From assembly GCF_013364235.1 (NCBI RefSeq), contig NZ_CP054919.1, positions 825,570 through 889,569 of the forward strand: 64,000 nt of DNA, given 5' to 3'. This stretch comes from Kitasatospora sp. NA04385. GTDB taxonomy: Bacteria > Actinomycetota > Actinomycetes > Streptomycetales > Streptomycetaceae. The notes under the pieces were generated by a model. It did not search any database. It was not told the origin of the DNA and saw only the letters and a list, made by a program, of their open reading frames with translations. A program made the translations under genes and the position numbers. Of this stretch, positions 18,277 to 28,009 are shown in pieces; position 1 is the first letter of the stretch; each line of letters opens with the position of its first letter.

Positions 18277-19383
18277 ATGCCCGTCCGCTCCGCCGCGCCC
18301 CCGCGCGGCTCCTTCCGTCTCGTCCCGCTCGTCCTGGCCCTGCTGGCCGCCCTGCTGGCGGTGGCCGTCCCGGCGGCCGCCCCGGCGCACGCCGCGGTGC
18401 CCGACCGGTGGGGCTTCGCCTACCTGGACAACCCGACGCCGCCGCCCGGCTACGTCCCCGATCCCTCGCGCCAGTGGGGCAGTTGGCCCTCTCCGGCGGC
18501 CAACCCGGTGAAGGTCGACCAGACCGGCACCGGCACGTACGCGGTGCACTTCCCGCTGATCGCCGGAGTGGGCGGGGTCGCGCACGTCACCGCCGTCAAC
18601 CGCACCGGCACCTGGTGCCAGGTGCAGGGCTGGGGCACCGCGGGCAGCGGGCTGGACGTCAAGGTGGCCTGCTACAACCCGGCCGGGGCGCCCGCGCCCT
18701 CGCCGTTCACGGTGCTGTTCAGCAGCAGCACCGGCACGCCCCCGCCGCCCGGCGGCGACTACGGCTACCTGTACTCGCTGCCCTCCGGAGCGCTGCTCTC
18801 GCAGTACAACTCGGCCGGCGGGGCCAACCTGTCCGGCCACGGCTCGACCGGCCTGTGGAAGGCCTGGCTGCCCGGCCTGGGCTCCACCACCGAGGTCGGG
18901 AACGTGCAGGTCACGGCGGTCGACGCGGCGCAGGGCGCGCGCTGCAAGGTGGCCGGCTGGTACCCGTCGAGCACCGGGCAGACCTTCCTGGTGGCCTGCT
19001 TCGACGCGACCAACGCCCCGTACGACACCGCCTGGACGCTCAGCTACTCGGTGAAGCGGGCGGTGCACGGGCCCGCGTACCCGCCGAAGTCCTTCGGGTA
19101 CCTCTGGTACAACGGCGCGGTGCCGGTCGGGACGGACTTCAACTCGGTCGGCGGCACCAACACCTTCGGCGCCGGCGTGCCGGCCGCGGTGGTGATGTCC
19201 GGCGTGGCCGTCCCGTCCGACCACGCGCAGGTCACCGCGTACGGCAGCGGCCCCGGCTGGTGCCAGCTGGCGCTGCCGTGGACGCGCAGCTCGGGCGCGG
19301 TGAAACTCGCCCCGCTGTGCTTCAACCCCGGCGGCGCGCCGGTGGCGGCGCCGTTCCTGCTGGCGTACACCTCGGCGTTCTGA
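18277..19383 (+). CDS. Secreted protein with three tandem beta-type repeats
   Basis: A 368-residue exported protein. A basic start and hydrophobic stretch end in APAHA-A, a good signal-peptidase I site near residue 39. The mature part is three copies of a unit of about 105 residues, starting at WGFAYLDNP, YGYLYSLP and FGYLWYNG. Each has an aromatic-rich first strand, a central cysteine (WCQVQGW, RCKVAGW, WCQLALP) and a second cysteine before a closing strand (VACYNPAGAP, VACFDATNAP, PLCFNPGGAP). Each unit therefore probably forms one disulfide. No enzyme motif is seen and I do not recognise the family; a binding or adhesion role is possible. ATG at 18277 follows GGGGG. It lies between the two DUF4132 genes. 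Confidence 0.8.
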   Translation: MPVRSAAPPRGSFRLVPLVLALLAALLAVAVPAAAPAHAAVPDRWGFAYLDNPTPPPGYVPDPSRQWGSWPSPAANPVKVDQTGTGTYAVHFPLIAGVGGVAHVTAVNRTGTWCQVQGWGTAGSGLDVKVACYNPAGAPAPSPFTVLFSSSTGTPPPPGGDYGYLYSLPSGALLSQYNSAGGANLSGHGSTGLWKAWLPGLGSTTEVGNVQVTAVDAAQGARCKVAGWYPSSTGQTFLVACFDATNAPYDTAWTLSYSVKRAVHGPAYPPKSFGYLWYNGAVPVGTDFNSVGGTNTFGAGVPAAVVMSGVAVPSDHAQVTAYGSGPGWCQLALPWTRSSGAVKLAPLCFNPGGAPVAAPFLLAYTSAF

Positions 19384-19511
19384 CGGCGGCGCACCGCGCC
19401 GCACCCACCGCACCGCGGGGCCCGTCCCGGCCCGGCCGCTGGAAACCGGCCGTGTCGGGGCGGGCCCCTAGAGTGTGGCCGGTGATCGTTCGTCGGGGTG
19501 CGGGAGGCGCG

Positions 19512-22500
19512 GTGCGGCAGGGGGAGCTGGTCGGCGGGGGCGGGCCGCCGGAGGAGGACGCGTTCGACCTGCCGGCCGAGTGGCACGCGCTGGTGGTGCC
19601 GCGGCGCGGTGGCGGTGCGCCGCCGCCCTCGGCGTGGCCGGGCCCGGCGGCGGTGGCCGCCGAGGACGCGCTGGTCGCCGGGCACCGGGAGTGGATCGAG
19701 CGGGTGGGCGCGGCCGACGCCTCGGACGGGGAGCTGGTCCGGGCCGCGACGGCGTACCTGGACGGCGCGCCGGACGCGCTGGGCGCGGCCTGCGTCAGCG
19801 CGATGCTGCCCCCGCTGTACGAGGACGGCGCGGCGGGCGAGGCGGGCGGGGCCGCGCTGGTGGACGCCTGGACGGCGCGGCACGGCCTGGTGTTCGCCGT
19901 CCGGGCGGCCGTCGCGACCCTGGAGGTCGACTACTGGCGCTCCCGGCCGGGTTACGCCAACCCGTGCCTGGTGCGCGCCAACTCCGGTTCGCACGGCTAC
20001 GCCACCGAGCAGGGCCGGGCGCTGCGCCGGGCCCGCCACCTGCTCTCGCTCGCCGACGAGCCCGCCTACCTGGCGGCCCGGGCGGCGGCCGGGGCGGAGC
20101 GCTCCGGCGGGCTGCCGCGGCGGTTCGGCACCGCGTACCTGTTCCCCGAGGTGTCCGAGTGGACGGACGCCTGGATCGACGAACTGCCGGACTGGCAGAG
20201 CCAGTCGGTGTGGGTGCTGATGCTGTCCGCGCTCGGCGGCCGGGCCCAGGCGGAGCGGGTGGCCCCCCGGCTGAGCTGGTACCGCTGGTGGGCGCAGAGC
20301 GCGGCGACCGTCGCGGACGGCCTCGGGACGGACGCGGTGCCGCTGCTGGCCGGGTCGCTGCGCCGGATCGACAGCGGGGACGAGGCGGGCCGGGTGGCCG
20401 AGATGCTGCTGGAGTTCCCCAGTGACGAGGCGTTCGCGGCGCTGCTGGAGCGGATCGACGACCGGTCGGTGGCGCCGGTGCTGTGGCGGGCGGTGGAGCG
20501 CTACCCGGTGCGCGCGCTGCGCCTGCTGGCGGCGGCCGCGCAGGGCGGCGGGGCGACGGCCCGGCACCTGCTGGAGCGCCACCTGCGCTCCCGGGCCGGG
20601 GAGTCGGACGCCCTGCTGGGGTGGCTCGACCCGGCGGCGGCGGCCTTCGTGCGGGCGCTGCCCGCGGCGGGCCCGGCCGGTCCGGAGGCCGGGGAGGCGC
20701 AGTGGCCGTCCGTGCTGGCGTCCCCGCCGTGGGAGCGGCCCCGGCCGACCGGGCGGCCGCCGGTGGTGGCGGGGCTGGCGGTGGACGGGTCGTCCGCGCT
20801 GCACTGGCAGGACGGCGAACGGGAGTTGTGGATGGAGCGCGCCCTCGCCTCGCACGAGTGGCGGGTCCATCCGGAGGACAGCGACTGGGCCGAGTTCGGC
20901 CCGCGGGCGTTCGCCGGGGCCCGCGGCACCTGGCCCCGGTGCCAGGTGCTGTGGCAGGCCCCGGCGGAGGTGATGGCCCCGCTGCTGGAGCGGTGGGAGC
21001 CGGAGGAGCTGTACTCCGGGCTGGAGACGCTGCGCCCGATCGTCGCCAAGTACGGCCCGGCGGCCGTCCCGCTGGCGCTGCGCACCGTCCGGGCGCGGCC
21101 CGCGCAGATGGCGCCGCTGCTGCTGCCGGTGCGGGAGGTGGCGGCGGCCCGGCTGATGGCGGAGGGCCTGGTCACCCGCAAGTCGGTGCGCGGCGCCGCC
21201 CGTTCGTGGTTCGCCCGGCACGGCGTGGCGGGCGCGCTGCTGCTCGTCCCGGACGCGGTCGGCGAGCCGGGCGCGGCCGGACGGCGGCCGGGCGGCGCTG
21301 CGGCTGGTGGCCGAGCGGCACGGGGCGGCGGCGGTGACGGCGGCGGCCGCCGAGCGGTACGGGGCCGGGGCGGCGGCGGCCGTCGCGGCGGTGCTGGCCG
21401 CCGATCCGCTGGTGGAGGCGCTGCCCGGGCGGCTCCCGAAGCCGCCGTCGTGGCTGGTGGCGGAGGTGCTGCCACCGCTGCCGCTGCGTTCGGGGGCGGT
21501 GCTGCCGGTGGCGGCGGTGCGCCGGGTGCTGACCATGCTGGCGCTGTCGAAGGCCGGCACCCCGTACCCGGGGCTGGCGCTGGTGGCCCGGGCGTGCGCG
21601 CCCGGCGCGTGGGCGGAGTTCTGCTGGGCGGTGTTCGAGGAGTGGCGGCTGGCCGGGATGCCCGCCAAGGAGAGCTGGGCGCTGACCCAGCTCGGCGACT
21701 TCGGCGACGACGGCACCGCGCGCCGGCTGGCCCCGGTGCTGTGCCGGTGGCCGCGGCAGAAGGCCGCCCGGCGGTCGACGGACGGCCTGGAGGTGCTGGC
21801 GGCGATCGGCACGGACGCCGCGCTGCGGGAGCTGCACGGCATCACCCAGCGGGTGCGCCTGTCCGGGATCCGGGAGCGCGCCCGGGAGAAGATCGCCGAG
21901 ATCGCCGTGGCGAACGGCCTGACGCCCGACCAGCTCGCCGACCGGCTGACGCCCGACTTCGGCCTGGCGGCGGACGGGACGATGCGGCTGGACTACGGCC
22001 CGCGCGCGTTCACCGTCGCCCTGGACGCGCACCTGGGGCCGTACCTGCTGGACGGGGCGGGCAGGCGCCGGGCCGCCCTGCCCGCGCCCGCCGCCAAGGA
22101 CGACCCGGAGCTGGCGCTCGCCGCCCGCCGGCGGTACGCCGCGCTGAAGAAGGAGCTGCGCACCGTCGGCGCCGGCCAGGTGCTCCGGCTGGAGGGCGCC
22201 ATGCTCGACCAGCGGGCCTGGGGCGCGGACGAGTTCAGGTCGCTGTTCCTGGGCCACCCGCTGCTCGGCCACCTCGGCCACCGGCTGCTGTGGACGGCCG
22301 ACGGCACCGCGTTCCGGATCGCCGAGGACGGCACCTTCGCCGACCGGGACGACGAGCCGTTCGAGCTGCCCGCGGACGCCGCCGTCCGGCTCGCCCACCC
22401 GGCCCTGCTGGGCGGGTCGCTGCCGCTCTGGGCGGAGCTGTTCACCGACTACCTGGTCATCCAGCCCTTCCCGCAACTCGGGCGCCCGGTCAGGTCGTTG

Positions 22501-22851
22501 ACCGCCGAGGAGGCCGCCGGCCACCGGCTGCCCCGCTTCGAGGGGCGCACCGTCCCGGTCGAGGCGGTGCGCGCGCTGCTGCGGCGCGGGGCGGGCTGGA
22601 CGACGTTCGAGGTCGGCGAGGCCAGGACGGTCGTCCACAAGCAGCTGCCGGGCGTCCACCACCTGAGCGTCACCCTCGACCCCGGCCTGCACCAGGCCCT
22701 GACCGACCAGACGCTGCTGGAGGTCTGGCTCGGCACCCGGCCGGGCCGGTACCGGGACCGCGCCGGGCACCGCCGCCCCTTCGCCGAGCTGGACGCCGTC
22801 AGCGCCTCCGAACTCCTCGCCGACCTGGAGGAGCTGACCGGCGCGGCTTGA
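19512..22851 (+). pseudogene. Second DUF4132 protein, reading frame broken near 21285
   Basis: A paralogue of the gene at 13949, co-linear along its length (ARSWFARHGVAGALLLVP occurs in both). The first 590 residues are in one frame up to about 21285; the rest, including the whole DUF4132 domain (LLWTADGTAFRIAEDGTF, ELFTDYLVIQPFPQL) and the end SELLADLEELTGAA, is in the next frame from about 21286 to 22851. The switch falls in a CGGCGGCCGGGCGGC run and equals one extra base. Codon bias stays high on both sides, so the break is recent or a sequencing error. GTG at 19512 with GGGAGG is the best start; 19482 is an alternative. If the indel is an error, the protein is about 1112 residues. Confidence 0.8.
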
Positions 22852-22923
22852 AACGCACTCTTGACAACAGGACGGTGACGGATCTTCCCAAGTCCGGGGG
22901 GTGATCGCTAAGGTCTCGGAGCT

Positions 22924-23739
22924 GTGAACACGGGTAGATCCGGTGACGATCTGTGGGAAGAGTTCGTCAAGGAGTACGAGAAGGACAACGCGGTGCGGGA
23001 ACCGAGCGCCGCCGAACGGGCCGAACAGGCCGGAGCCCGGCGGCCGGGGCCGCGCCGCTCCCGGCGGCGCCTGCTGCTGCCGCTGTCCGTCGCCCTGCTG
23101 GTCGTCGCGGGCACGGCCGCCTACGCGTACGACACCGTGCGGTCGACCCCGCCGACGGCGCCGCCCGCGGCGGCCTCCCCCGCGCGCCCGGGCTCCTCCG
23201 CCTCCCCGGGCTCCTCCGCCGCGCCCGCCGATCCCGCCGGCCTCTCCGACGCCGCGCCGACCGCGGCGGCCCCGCTGTCCGTCTTCCCGGAGCGGGTGCA
23301 GGGCTACACCCTGGTGAAGAAGGTCGCGAACCCGGTCTGCACCGGGGCCGACACGGTCGCGCCCACGCTCGCCGGGCTGATCGCCCAGGGGAAGGGCTGC
23401 CTCGGCGTCGACCTGGCGATGTACCGGGACGCCGCCGGCAACGAGTACAACCTGGTGCTCTTCACCATGAAGGACGCCGACGACGCCAAGCAGCTGCTGC
23501 TGTGGCTGGGCGACCACATCGGCACCTACCCGGTCGTCGTCCAGCTCCCGCCCGACGACTCCGGCCTGCGGCAGCTACCGGCCGACAGCGGCCTGGTGGA
23601 GAGCTACGCCGCCCAGGGGAACTACCTGCTGGCCGGCATGGCCCAGTGGGCCGACGGCCACACCGGGAACTTCAACGACCTGGTGGCCCGCCTCACCCCG
23701 CTGATCGACAGCACCGCCCACGGCCTGTACCCGGGCTGA
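22924..23739 (+). CDS. Membrane-anchored protein of unknown function
   Basis: A 271-residue bitopic protein: an acidic, helical cytoplasmic head (WEEFVKEYEKDNA), a basic cluster, one membrane helix (about residues 47-68, LLLPLSVALLVVAGTAAYAY), a Pro/Ala/Ser linker, and an extracellular domain of about 150 residues with a cysteine pair (NPVCTGADT, GKGCLGVDL). The outer domain has no recognised enzyme motif. The start is GTG, with TAAGGT 9-14 bases upstream that might be a -10 for a leaderless message, and a TTGACA word at 22861-22866; neither is secure. It follows the second DUF4132 gene by 72 bases and converges on the GNAT gene, with only 8 bases between stops. Confidence 0.7.
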   Translation: MNTGRSGDDLWEEFVKEYEKDNAVREPSAAERAEQAGARRPGPRRSRRRLLLPLSVALLVVAGTAAYAYDTVRSTPPTAPPAAASPARPGSSASPGSSAAPADPAGLSDAAPTAAAPLSVFPERVQGYTLVKKVANPVCTGADTVAPTLAGLIAQGKGCLGVDLAMYRDAAGNEYNLVLFTMKDADDAKQLLLWLGDHIGTYPVVVQLPPDDSGLRQLPADSGLVESYAAQGNYLLAGMAQWADGHTGNFNDLVARLTPLIDSTAHGLYPG

Positions 23740-23747
23740 CCCGCCCC

Positions 23748-24533
23748 TCAGCCCAACGGGAGCACGTAGACCGGCTCCCGGCCGTACCCGGTGAACCCGG
23801 CCCGGCGCAGGATCGGCCCGGAGGTGCGCGGGTTGCCCTTCACCAGGGCCATCCGCGCGCCGTGCGCCACCGCGTACTCCAACCGCGCCGCCAGCAGCGC
23901 CCGGTACACCCCGCACCCCCGCCGGGCCGGAACGACCACCCCGCCGGTCAGCCGGGCGACGCCGTCCACCACCCGCACGCCGCCCACCCCGGCGGGCTCG
24001 CCGTCCAGGTAGGCGACGAGCCTCCCGCCCCGGCCCGCCGGCACCTCCCGCGCGCCCCGGGCCGCGGTCTCCTCGATCCGCGCGGCGGGCGGAAGACCGC
24101 CCCCGAACCCGGTGACCTCGACCGCCGCCCCGTCCCGCGCCGTCGCCCCGTCCACCGCCCAGCGCAGCTCCGTCGCCACCACCGGCGGCCGCAGCACCGG
24201 CGCGCCCCCGGACAGATCCGCGGCCAGGATCTCCAGGTCGATCTTGAGCCGCCCGCCCCGGGCCACCAGTTCGCCCTCCAGCCCGGCCGGGTCCCCGATC
24301 AGCACCTGCCAGTCCAGCACCGGCAACCCGAGCCCCCGCGCCCGTGCCAGCACGGCGTCCACGGACCCCGCCAGCGGCTCCCCGGGGGCGAAGGCCACCA
24401 CCGAGAGCCGGAAGGGGTAGTACGCGGGCAGCCGCAGGATCGTGCACAGCCCGTCCGCGACGACCTCCGCGTCCTCCGGCATCCACACCCAGGCCGCCCC
24501 GGCGGCGGCCACCTCCTCGATCGACAGGCTCAT
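23748..24533 (-). CDS. GNAT-family acetyltransferase
   Basis: A 261-residue protein with a GNAT domain in its C-terminal half. The acetyl-CoA-binding segment reads GVVVPARRGCGVYRALLAARL, followed by NPRTSGPILRRAGF, the typical strand-helix end of the fold. The N-terminal half (residues 1-110) looks like a second, degenerate GNAT-like or substrate domain. The acceptor is not predictable. ATG at 24533. It is transcribed against the flanking genes of the DUF4132/MoxR block, so it is probably a passenger there rather than part of that operon. Confidence 0.8.
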   Translation of the reverse strand: MSLSIEEVAAAGAAWVWMPEDAEVVADGLCTILRLPAYYPFRLSVVAFAPGEPLAGSVDAVLARARGLGLPVLDWQVLIGDPAGLEGELVARGGRLKIDLEILAADLSGGAPVLRPPVVATELRWAVDGATARDGAAVEVTGFGGGLPPAARIEETAARGAREVPAGRGGRLVAYLDGEPAGVGGVRVVDGVARLTGGVVVPARRGCGVYRALLAARLEYAVAHGARMALVKGNPRTSGPILRRAGFTGYGREPVYVLPLG

Positions 24534-24801
24534 CCAGCCAACCTAGCCGTCCCCGACGGCCCGTCCGGCCCCTGTTCCCGAACCATGACGGTCTTCACGC
24601 TCCCTCCACCGGCGCGAGGTGACCGCGTGCGGGTGGGCGGCCGGGCTCGGCCAGGTGTCGGTGGGGCGGGCTACGGTCTGGGGGCGGTGGGACGGCCGGT
24701 CGGGGCGGGGAGCCCGGGCTCGGGTGGCCCGTGGGGGGTTGAGAGGATCGCTCCCGTTGGCCGTGCCAGTGACCGTGTTCCGTCTGCCCGAGGATTGTGC
24801 G

Positions 24802-25896
24802 ATGCCCGTTTCGAGCCCCGTCCGTGCCGACATGCAGCGGCCGCCCGCCGAGGTGCGGCACGCGCAGGAGTTGGCGGCGCTGCGGGAGAAGGACACCGAT
24901 CCGCGGCCGCCGGGGTGGGAGTTGAGCCTGCGGGCGGCGCGGCGGTTCGTGGTGGGGGACGAACGGGCCGGGATCAGCCGGAAGTTCGTGGGGAACGCGG
25001 CGCTGGTGGAGCGGGCGCTGGTGACGCTGGCGACGGACCGCGGGCTGATGCTGGTGGGTGAGCCGGGGACGGCGAAGTCGCTACTGTCGGAGCTGATCGC
25101 GGCGGCGGTCAGCGGCACGTCCACGCTGACGGTGCAGGGCGGCGCGGCGACCACCGAGGACCAGATCAAGTACGGCTGGAACTACGCGCTGCTGGTCTCG
25201 GAGGGCCCGTCGACGCGTTCGCTGGTGCCCGCGCCGATGCTGAAGGGCATGGCGCAGGGGAAGGTCGTCCGGTTCGAGGAGATCACCCGCTGCCCGCTGG
25301 AGGTGCAGGACTGCCTGCTCTCGCTGCTGTCCGAACGGGTGCTGGCGGTGCCGGAGTTGGACGGCCCGGAGGGCATGGTGTTCGCGGGCGCCGGGTTCAA
25401 CGTGATCGCCACCGCGAACACCAGGGACCGCGGCGTCAACGAGATGAGCGCCGCGCTCAAGCGCCGCTTCAACTTCGAGACGGTCTTCCCGATCGCCGAC
25501 TTCGACACCGAAGTCGCCCTGGTGGAGGCCGAGTCGGCGGCCCTGCTGCGCCGCTCGGGCGTCGCTCCGGCCCCGGACCGGGACCTGCTGGAGGTGCTGG
25601 TGGCGACCTTCCGGGCGCTGCGTTCGCCGGACGGCGCCGGGCGGGGCGCGTCCTCGGCGGTGCTGAGCACCGCCGAGGCGGTGTCGGTGGCGCACGCGGT
25701 CGGGGTGCGCGGCTGGTTCCTGCGCCAGGAGCCGGGCAGCGCGGCCGACCTGGTGACCTGCCTGGCCGGCACCGCCGCCAAGGACGACCCGGAGGATCTG
25801 GCCCGGCTGCGGCGCTTCCTGGAGCAGCAGGCCGACCGCCGCAAGGGCGGCCGCTGGCGCGAACTGTACGACGCCCGGCACCTGTTGGCCGACTGA
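24802..25896 (+). CDS. MoxR-type AAA+ ATPase (YehL-like)
   Basis: A 364-residue AAA+ ATPase. Walker A is GEPGTAKS at residues 86-93; Walker B is VVRFEEITR with sensor 1 ATANTRDRGVN; an arginine-rich region ALKRRFNFE follows, and a C-terminal helical lid. MoxR ATPases act with VWA-domain proteins as chaperone-like remodelling machines that insert metals or activate partners; here the VWA partner is encoded two domains downstream. ATG at 24802 with GAGGA upstream. Its stop overlaps the next start (TGATG at 25894-25898), so translation of DUF5682 is coupled to it. E. coli YehL is the like-placed relative. Confidence 0.88.
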   Translation: MPVSSPVRADMQRPPAEVRHAQELAALREKDTDPRPPGWELSLRAARRFVVGDERAGISRKFVGNAALVERALVTLATDRGLMLVGEPGTAKSLLSELIAAAVSGTSTLTVQGGAATTEDQIKYGWNYALLVSEGPSTRSLVPAPMLKGMAQGKVVRFEEITRCPLEVQDCLLSLLSERVLAVPELDGPEGMVFAGAGFNVIATANTRDRGVNEMSAALKRRFNFETVFPIADFDTEVALVEAESAALLRRSGVAPAPDRDLLEVLVATFRALRSPDGAGRGASSAVLSTAEAVSVAHAVGVRGWFLRQEPGSAADLVTCLAGTAAKDDPEDLARLRRFLEQQADRRKGGRWRELYDARHLLAD

Positions 25897-27800
25897 TGGC
25901 GGCTCCGGAGGCGGTGTTCCTGGGCGTGCGGCACCACTCGCCGGCCTGCGCGGCGCTGGTGGCGCGCACCATCGGGGAGCTGCGGCCCGCGCACGTGCTG
26001 GTCGAGGGCCCGGCGGACCTGAACCCGCGGCTGGACGAGCTGCTGCTCGGCCACCGGCTGCCGGTCGCGGTGTTCAGCCACTACCGGGACGAGGAGCGGA
26101 CGGCGACGTCCTGGGCGCCGCTGTGCGCGTACTCGCCGGAGTGGGTGGCGCTGGCCGAGGGCCGGGCGGCGGGCGCGCAGGTGCGCTTCGTCGACCTGCC
26201 GGCCTGGCACCCGGCGTTCACCGACCGGGCGCGCCCGCTGGCGAACCGGTTCGCGGACGCGGAGGCCCGGTACGCGCGGGCCACCGAGCGGCTGTGCCAG
26301 GCGTTCGGGACGGACTCGCCGGACACCCTGTGGGACGGCCTGGTCGAGCTGCCCGACCCAACGGGTCTGGCCGAACGGCTGGACGCCTACTTCGAGTTGG
26401 TGCGCGGCGACGCGGCCGCGGACGAGGGCGACGCGGCCCGCGAGGCGTACATGGCGCGCTGGGTGCGGGCCGCGCTGGGGCGCGGGGACGGGCCGGTGCT
26501 GGTGGTCACCGGCGGCTTCCACACGCCCGCGCTGCGCGCCCTGGCCGCGGCGCCCGCCGCCGGGGACGACTGGCCGGAGGTGCCGCTCCCGCCGGACGGC
26601 GCGGCCGGCGGGAGCCACCTGGTGCCGTACTCCTTCCGGCAGTTGGACGCGTTCGGCGGCTACCAGTCCGGCATGCCCTCCCCCGGCTACTACCAACTGC
26701 TGTGGGAGCGCGGCCCGCAGGGCGCGGCGGACGGCCTGACCGAGGAGGTGGTGCGGCGGCTGCGGGCGGCCGGGGTGCGGGTGTCGACGGCCGACCTGAT
26801 CGCGGCCCGCACCCTGGCCGAGGGCCTGGCGGCGATGCGCGGGCACCGGACGCGTTCGCGCGCCGACGTGCTGGACGGCCTGGTCTCGGGGCTGGTCGGC
26901 GAGGCGCTGGACCAACCGCTGCCGTGGCAGGTGCGCGGGCGGCCGACGACCGGCACCGACCCGCTGGTGCGGGCGCTGGTCGAGGCAGGCACCGGCGACC
27001 GGGTCGGCCGGCTGCACCCGGACACGCCCGCGCCGCCGCTGGTCCACGACGTGGCGGGCGAGCAGGAGGCGTGCGGCGTCCGGACGGGCTCCCCCGCGGC
27101 GGCGGACCTGACCACCGCGGAGGGGCTGCGGCGCAGCCGCTTCCTGCACCGGTTGCGGGTGCTGGACGTGCCCGGGCACGTCCGGGAGAGCGGGCCGACC
27201 GGCGGCGGCGACCCGGTGTTCGCCGAGCGCTGGGTGCCGTCCCCGCACGGCTGGGCGCACCGGCGCGACGCCGCGCTGATCGAGGCCGGCGCGTACGGGG
27301 CGCGGCTGTCCGACGCGGCGGCGGCGGCCCTGTCCGAGCGGGCCCGGGACGCGGGCACCGATCCGGCGGCGCTGGCCGGGCTGCTGTTCGACGCCGTCCT
27401 GTGCGGGGTCGGCGCGCTGGCCGGCGAACTCCTCGACACGCTCGCCGAACGGGTCGGCCGCGCCCCCGAACTCGGCGCGGTGGGCGAGGTGCTGGCCACC
27501 ACCCTGGACCTGTGGCGGCACGACCGGGTGTACGGGGTGGCGGCCGATCCGCGGCTGGCCCGCCTGGTCGACGCCGCCCTGCACCGCGTGCTGTGGCTGG
27601 CCGAGGGCCTGCACGGCGGGGGCGGGGTCGACCACGCCCGGCTGCGCGCCGCCACCGCGGCCCGCGACGCCCTGCGGCACGCCGCGCCCGTCCTCACCCT
27701 GCCCCGGCCCGCCGCCCTCGCCACCGCCGCCCGGGTCGCCGCCGACCCGGCCGCGCCCCGGACCTCCGCGGCGCCGCCCTCGGCCTGCACTGGTCGCTGA
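25896..27800 (+). CDS. DUF5682 protein (YehM-like), frame lost near 27750
   Basis: The N-terminal 620 residues of a DUF5682 family protein. It begins VFLGVRHHSPACAALV and has LVEGPADLNPRLDELL, FSHYRDEERTATSW and VLVVTGGFHTPALRAL, a pattern recalling ChaN/EreA-like folds, but the activity is unknown. The frame ends at 27800 in an unlikely tail (PRTSAAPPSACTGR). In the next frame the expected sequence resumes as PDLRGAALGLHWSLTED at about 27756. One base is missing, probably a C in the run at GCGCCCCGGACC. The downstream frame then runs without a stop into the VWA protein. Start ATG overlaps the MoxR stop. Confidence 0.85.
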   Translation: MAAPEAVFLGVRHHSPACAALVARTIGELRPAHVLVEGPADLNPRLDELLLGHRLPVAVFSHYRDEERTATSWAPLCAYSPEWVALAEGRAAGAQVRFVDLPAWHPAFTDRARPLANRFADAEARYARATERLCQAFGTDSPDTLWDGLVELPDPTGLAERLDAYFELVRGDAAADEGDAAREAYMARWVRAALGRGDGPVLVVTGGFHTPALRALAAAPAAGDDWPEVPLPPDGAAGGSHLVPYSFRQLDAFGGYQSGMPSPGYYQLLWERGPQGAADGLTEEVVRRLRAAGVRVSTADLIAARTLAEGLAAMRGHRTRSRADVLDGLVSGLVGEALDQPLPWQVRGRPTTGTDPLVRALVEAGTGDRVGRLHPDTPAPPLVHDVAGEQEACGVRTGSPAAADLTTAEGLRRSRFLHRLRVLDVPGHVRESGPTGGGDPVFAERWVPSPHGWAHRRDAALIEAGAYGARLSDAAAAALSERARDAGTDPAALAGLLFDAVLCGVGALAGELLDTLAERVGRAPELGAVGEVLATTLDLWRHDRVYGVAADPRLARLVDAALHRVLWLAEGLHGGGGVDHARLRAATAARDALRHAAPVLTLPRPAALATAARVAADPAAPRTSAAPPSACTGR

Positions 27801-27802
27801 CC

Positions 27803-27982
27803 GAGGACGCCGGGCCCGAGGACGCCAGGCCCGAGGACGCCGGGCCCGAAGGCGCCCAGCCCGAGAACGCCGGCCCCGAGGACGCCCGAACCGAAGGCGC
27901 CCGGCCCGAAGGCGCCGAGCCCGAGGACGCCAGGCCCGAAGGCGCCGGGCCCGAGAACGCCCGGCCCGAGGGCGCGGGCGGC
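27803..27982 (+). repeat. 15-bp coding minisatellite, 12 units
   Basis: Twelve units of 15 bases in phase with the DUF5682-VWA frame encode pentapeptides of the form E(D/G/N)A(R/G/Q/E)P: EDAGP EDARP EDAGP EGAQP and so on. The array links the DUF5682 core to its C-terminal region. It should form an extended acidic linker. Units differ by one to three bases, so the array is not freshly amplified, but length change between strains is likely. Confidence 0.85.
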
Positions 27983-28009
27983 ACCGGTGCCGACGCCGCC
28001 GGGGCTCCG

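Noticed and set aside
17922..22904. Open frame of 1660 codons
   Set aside because: It joins nonsense antisense-like sequence to the first part of DUF4132-2 and loses homology after 21285.
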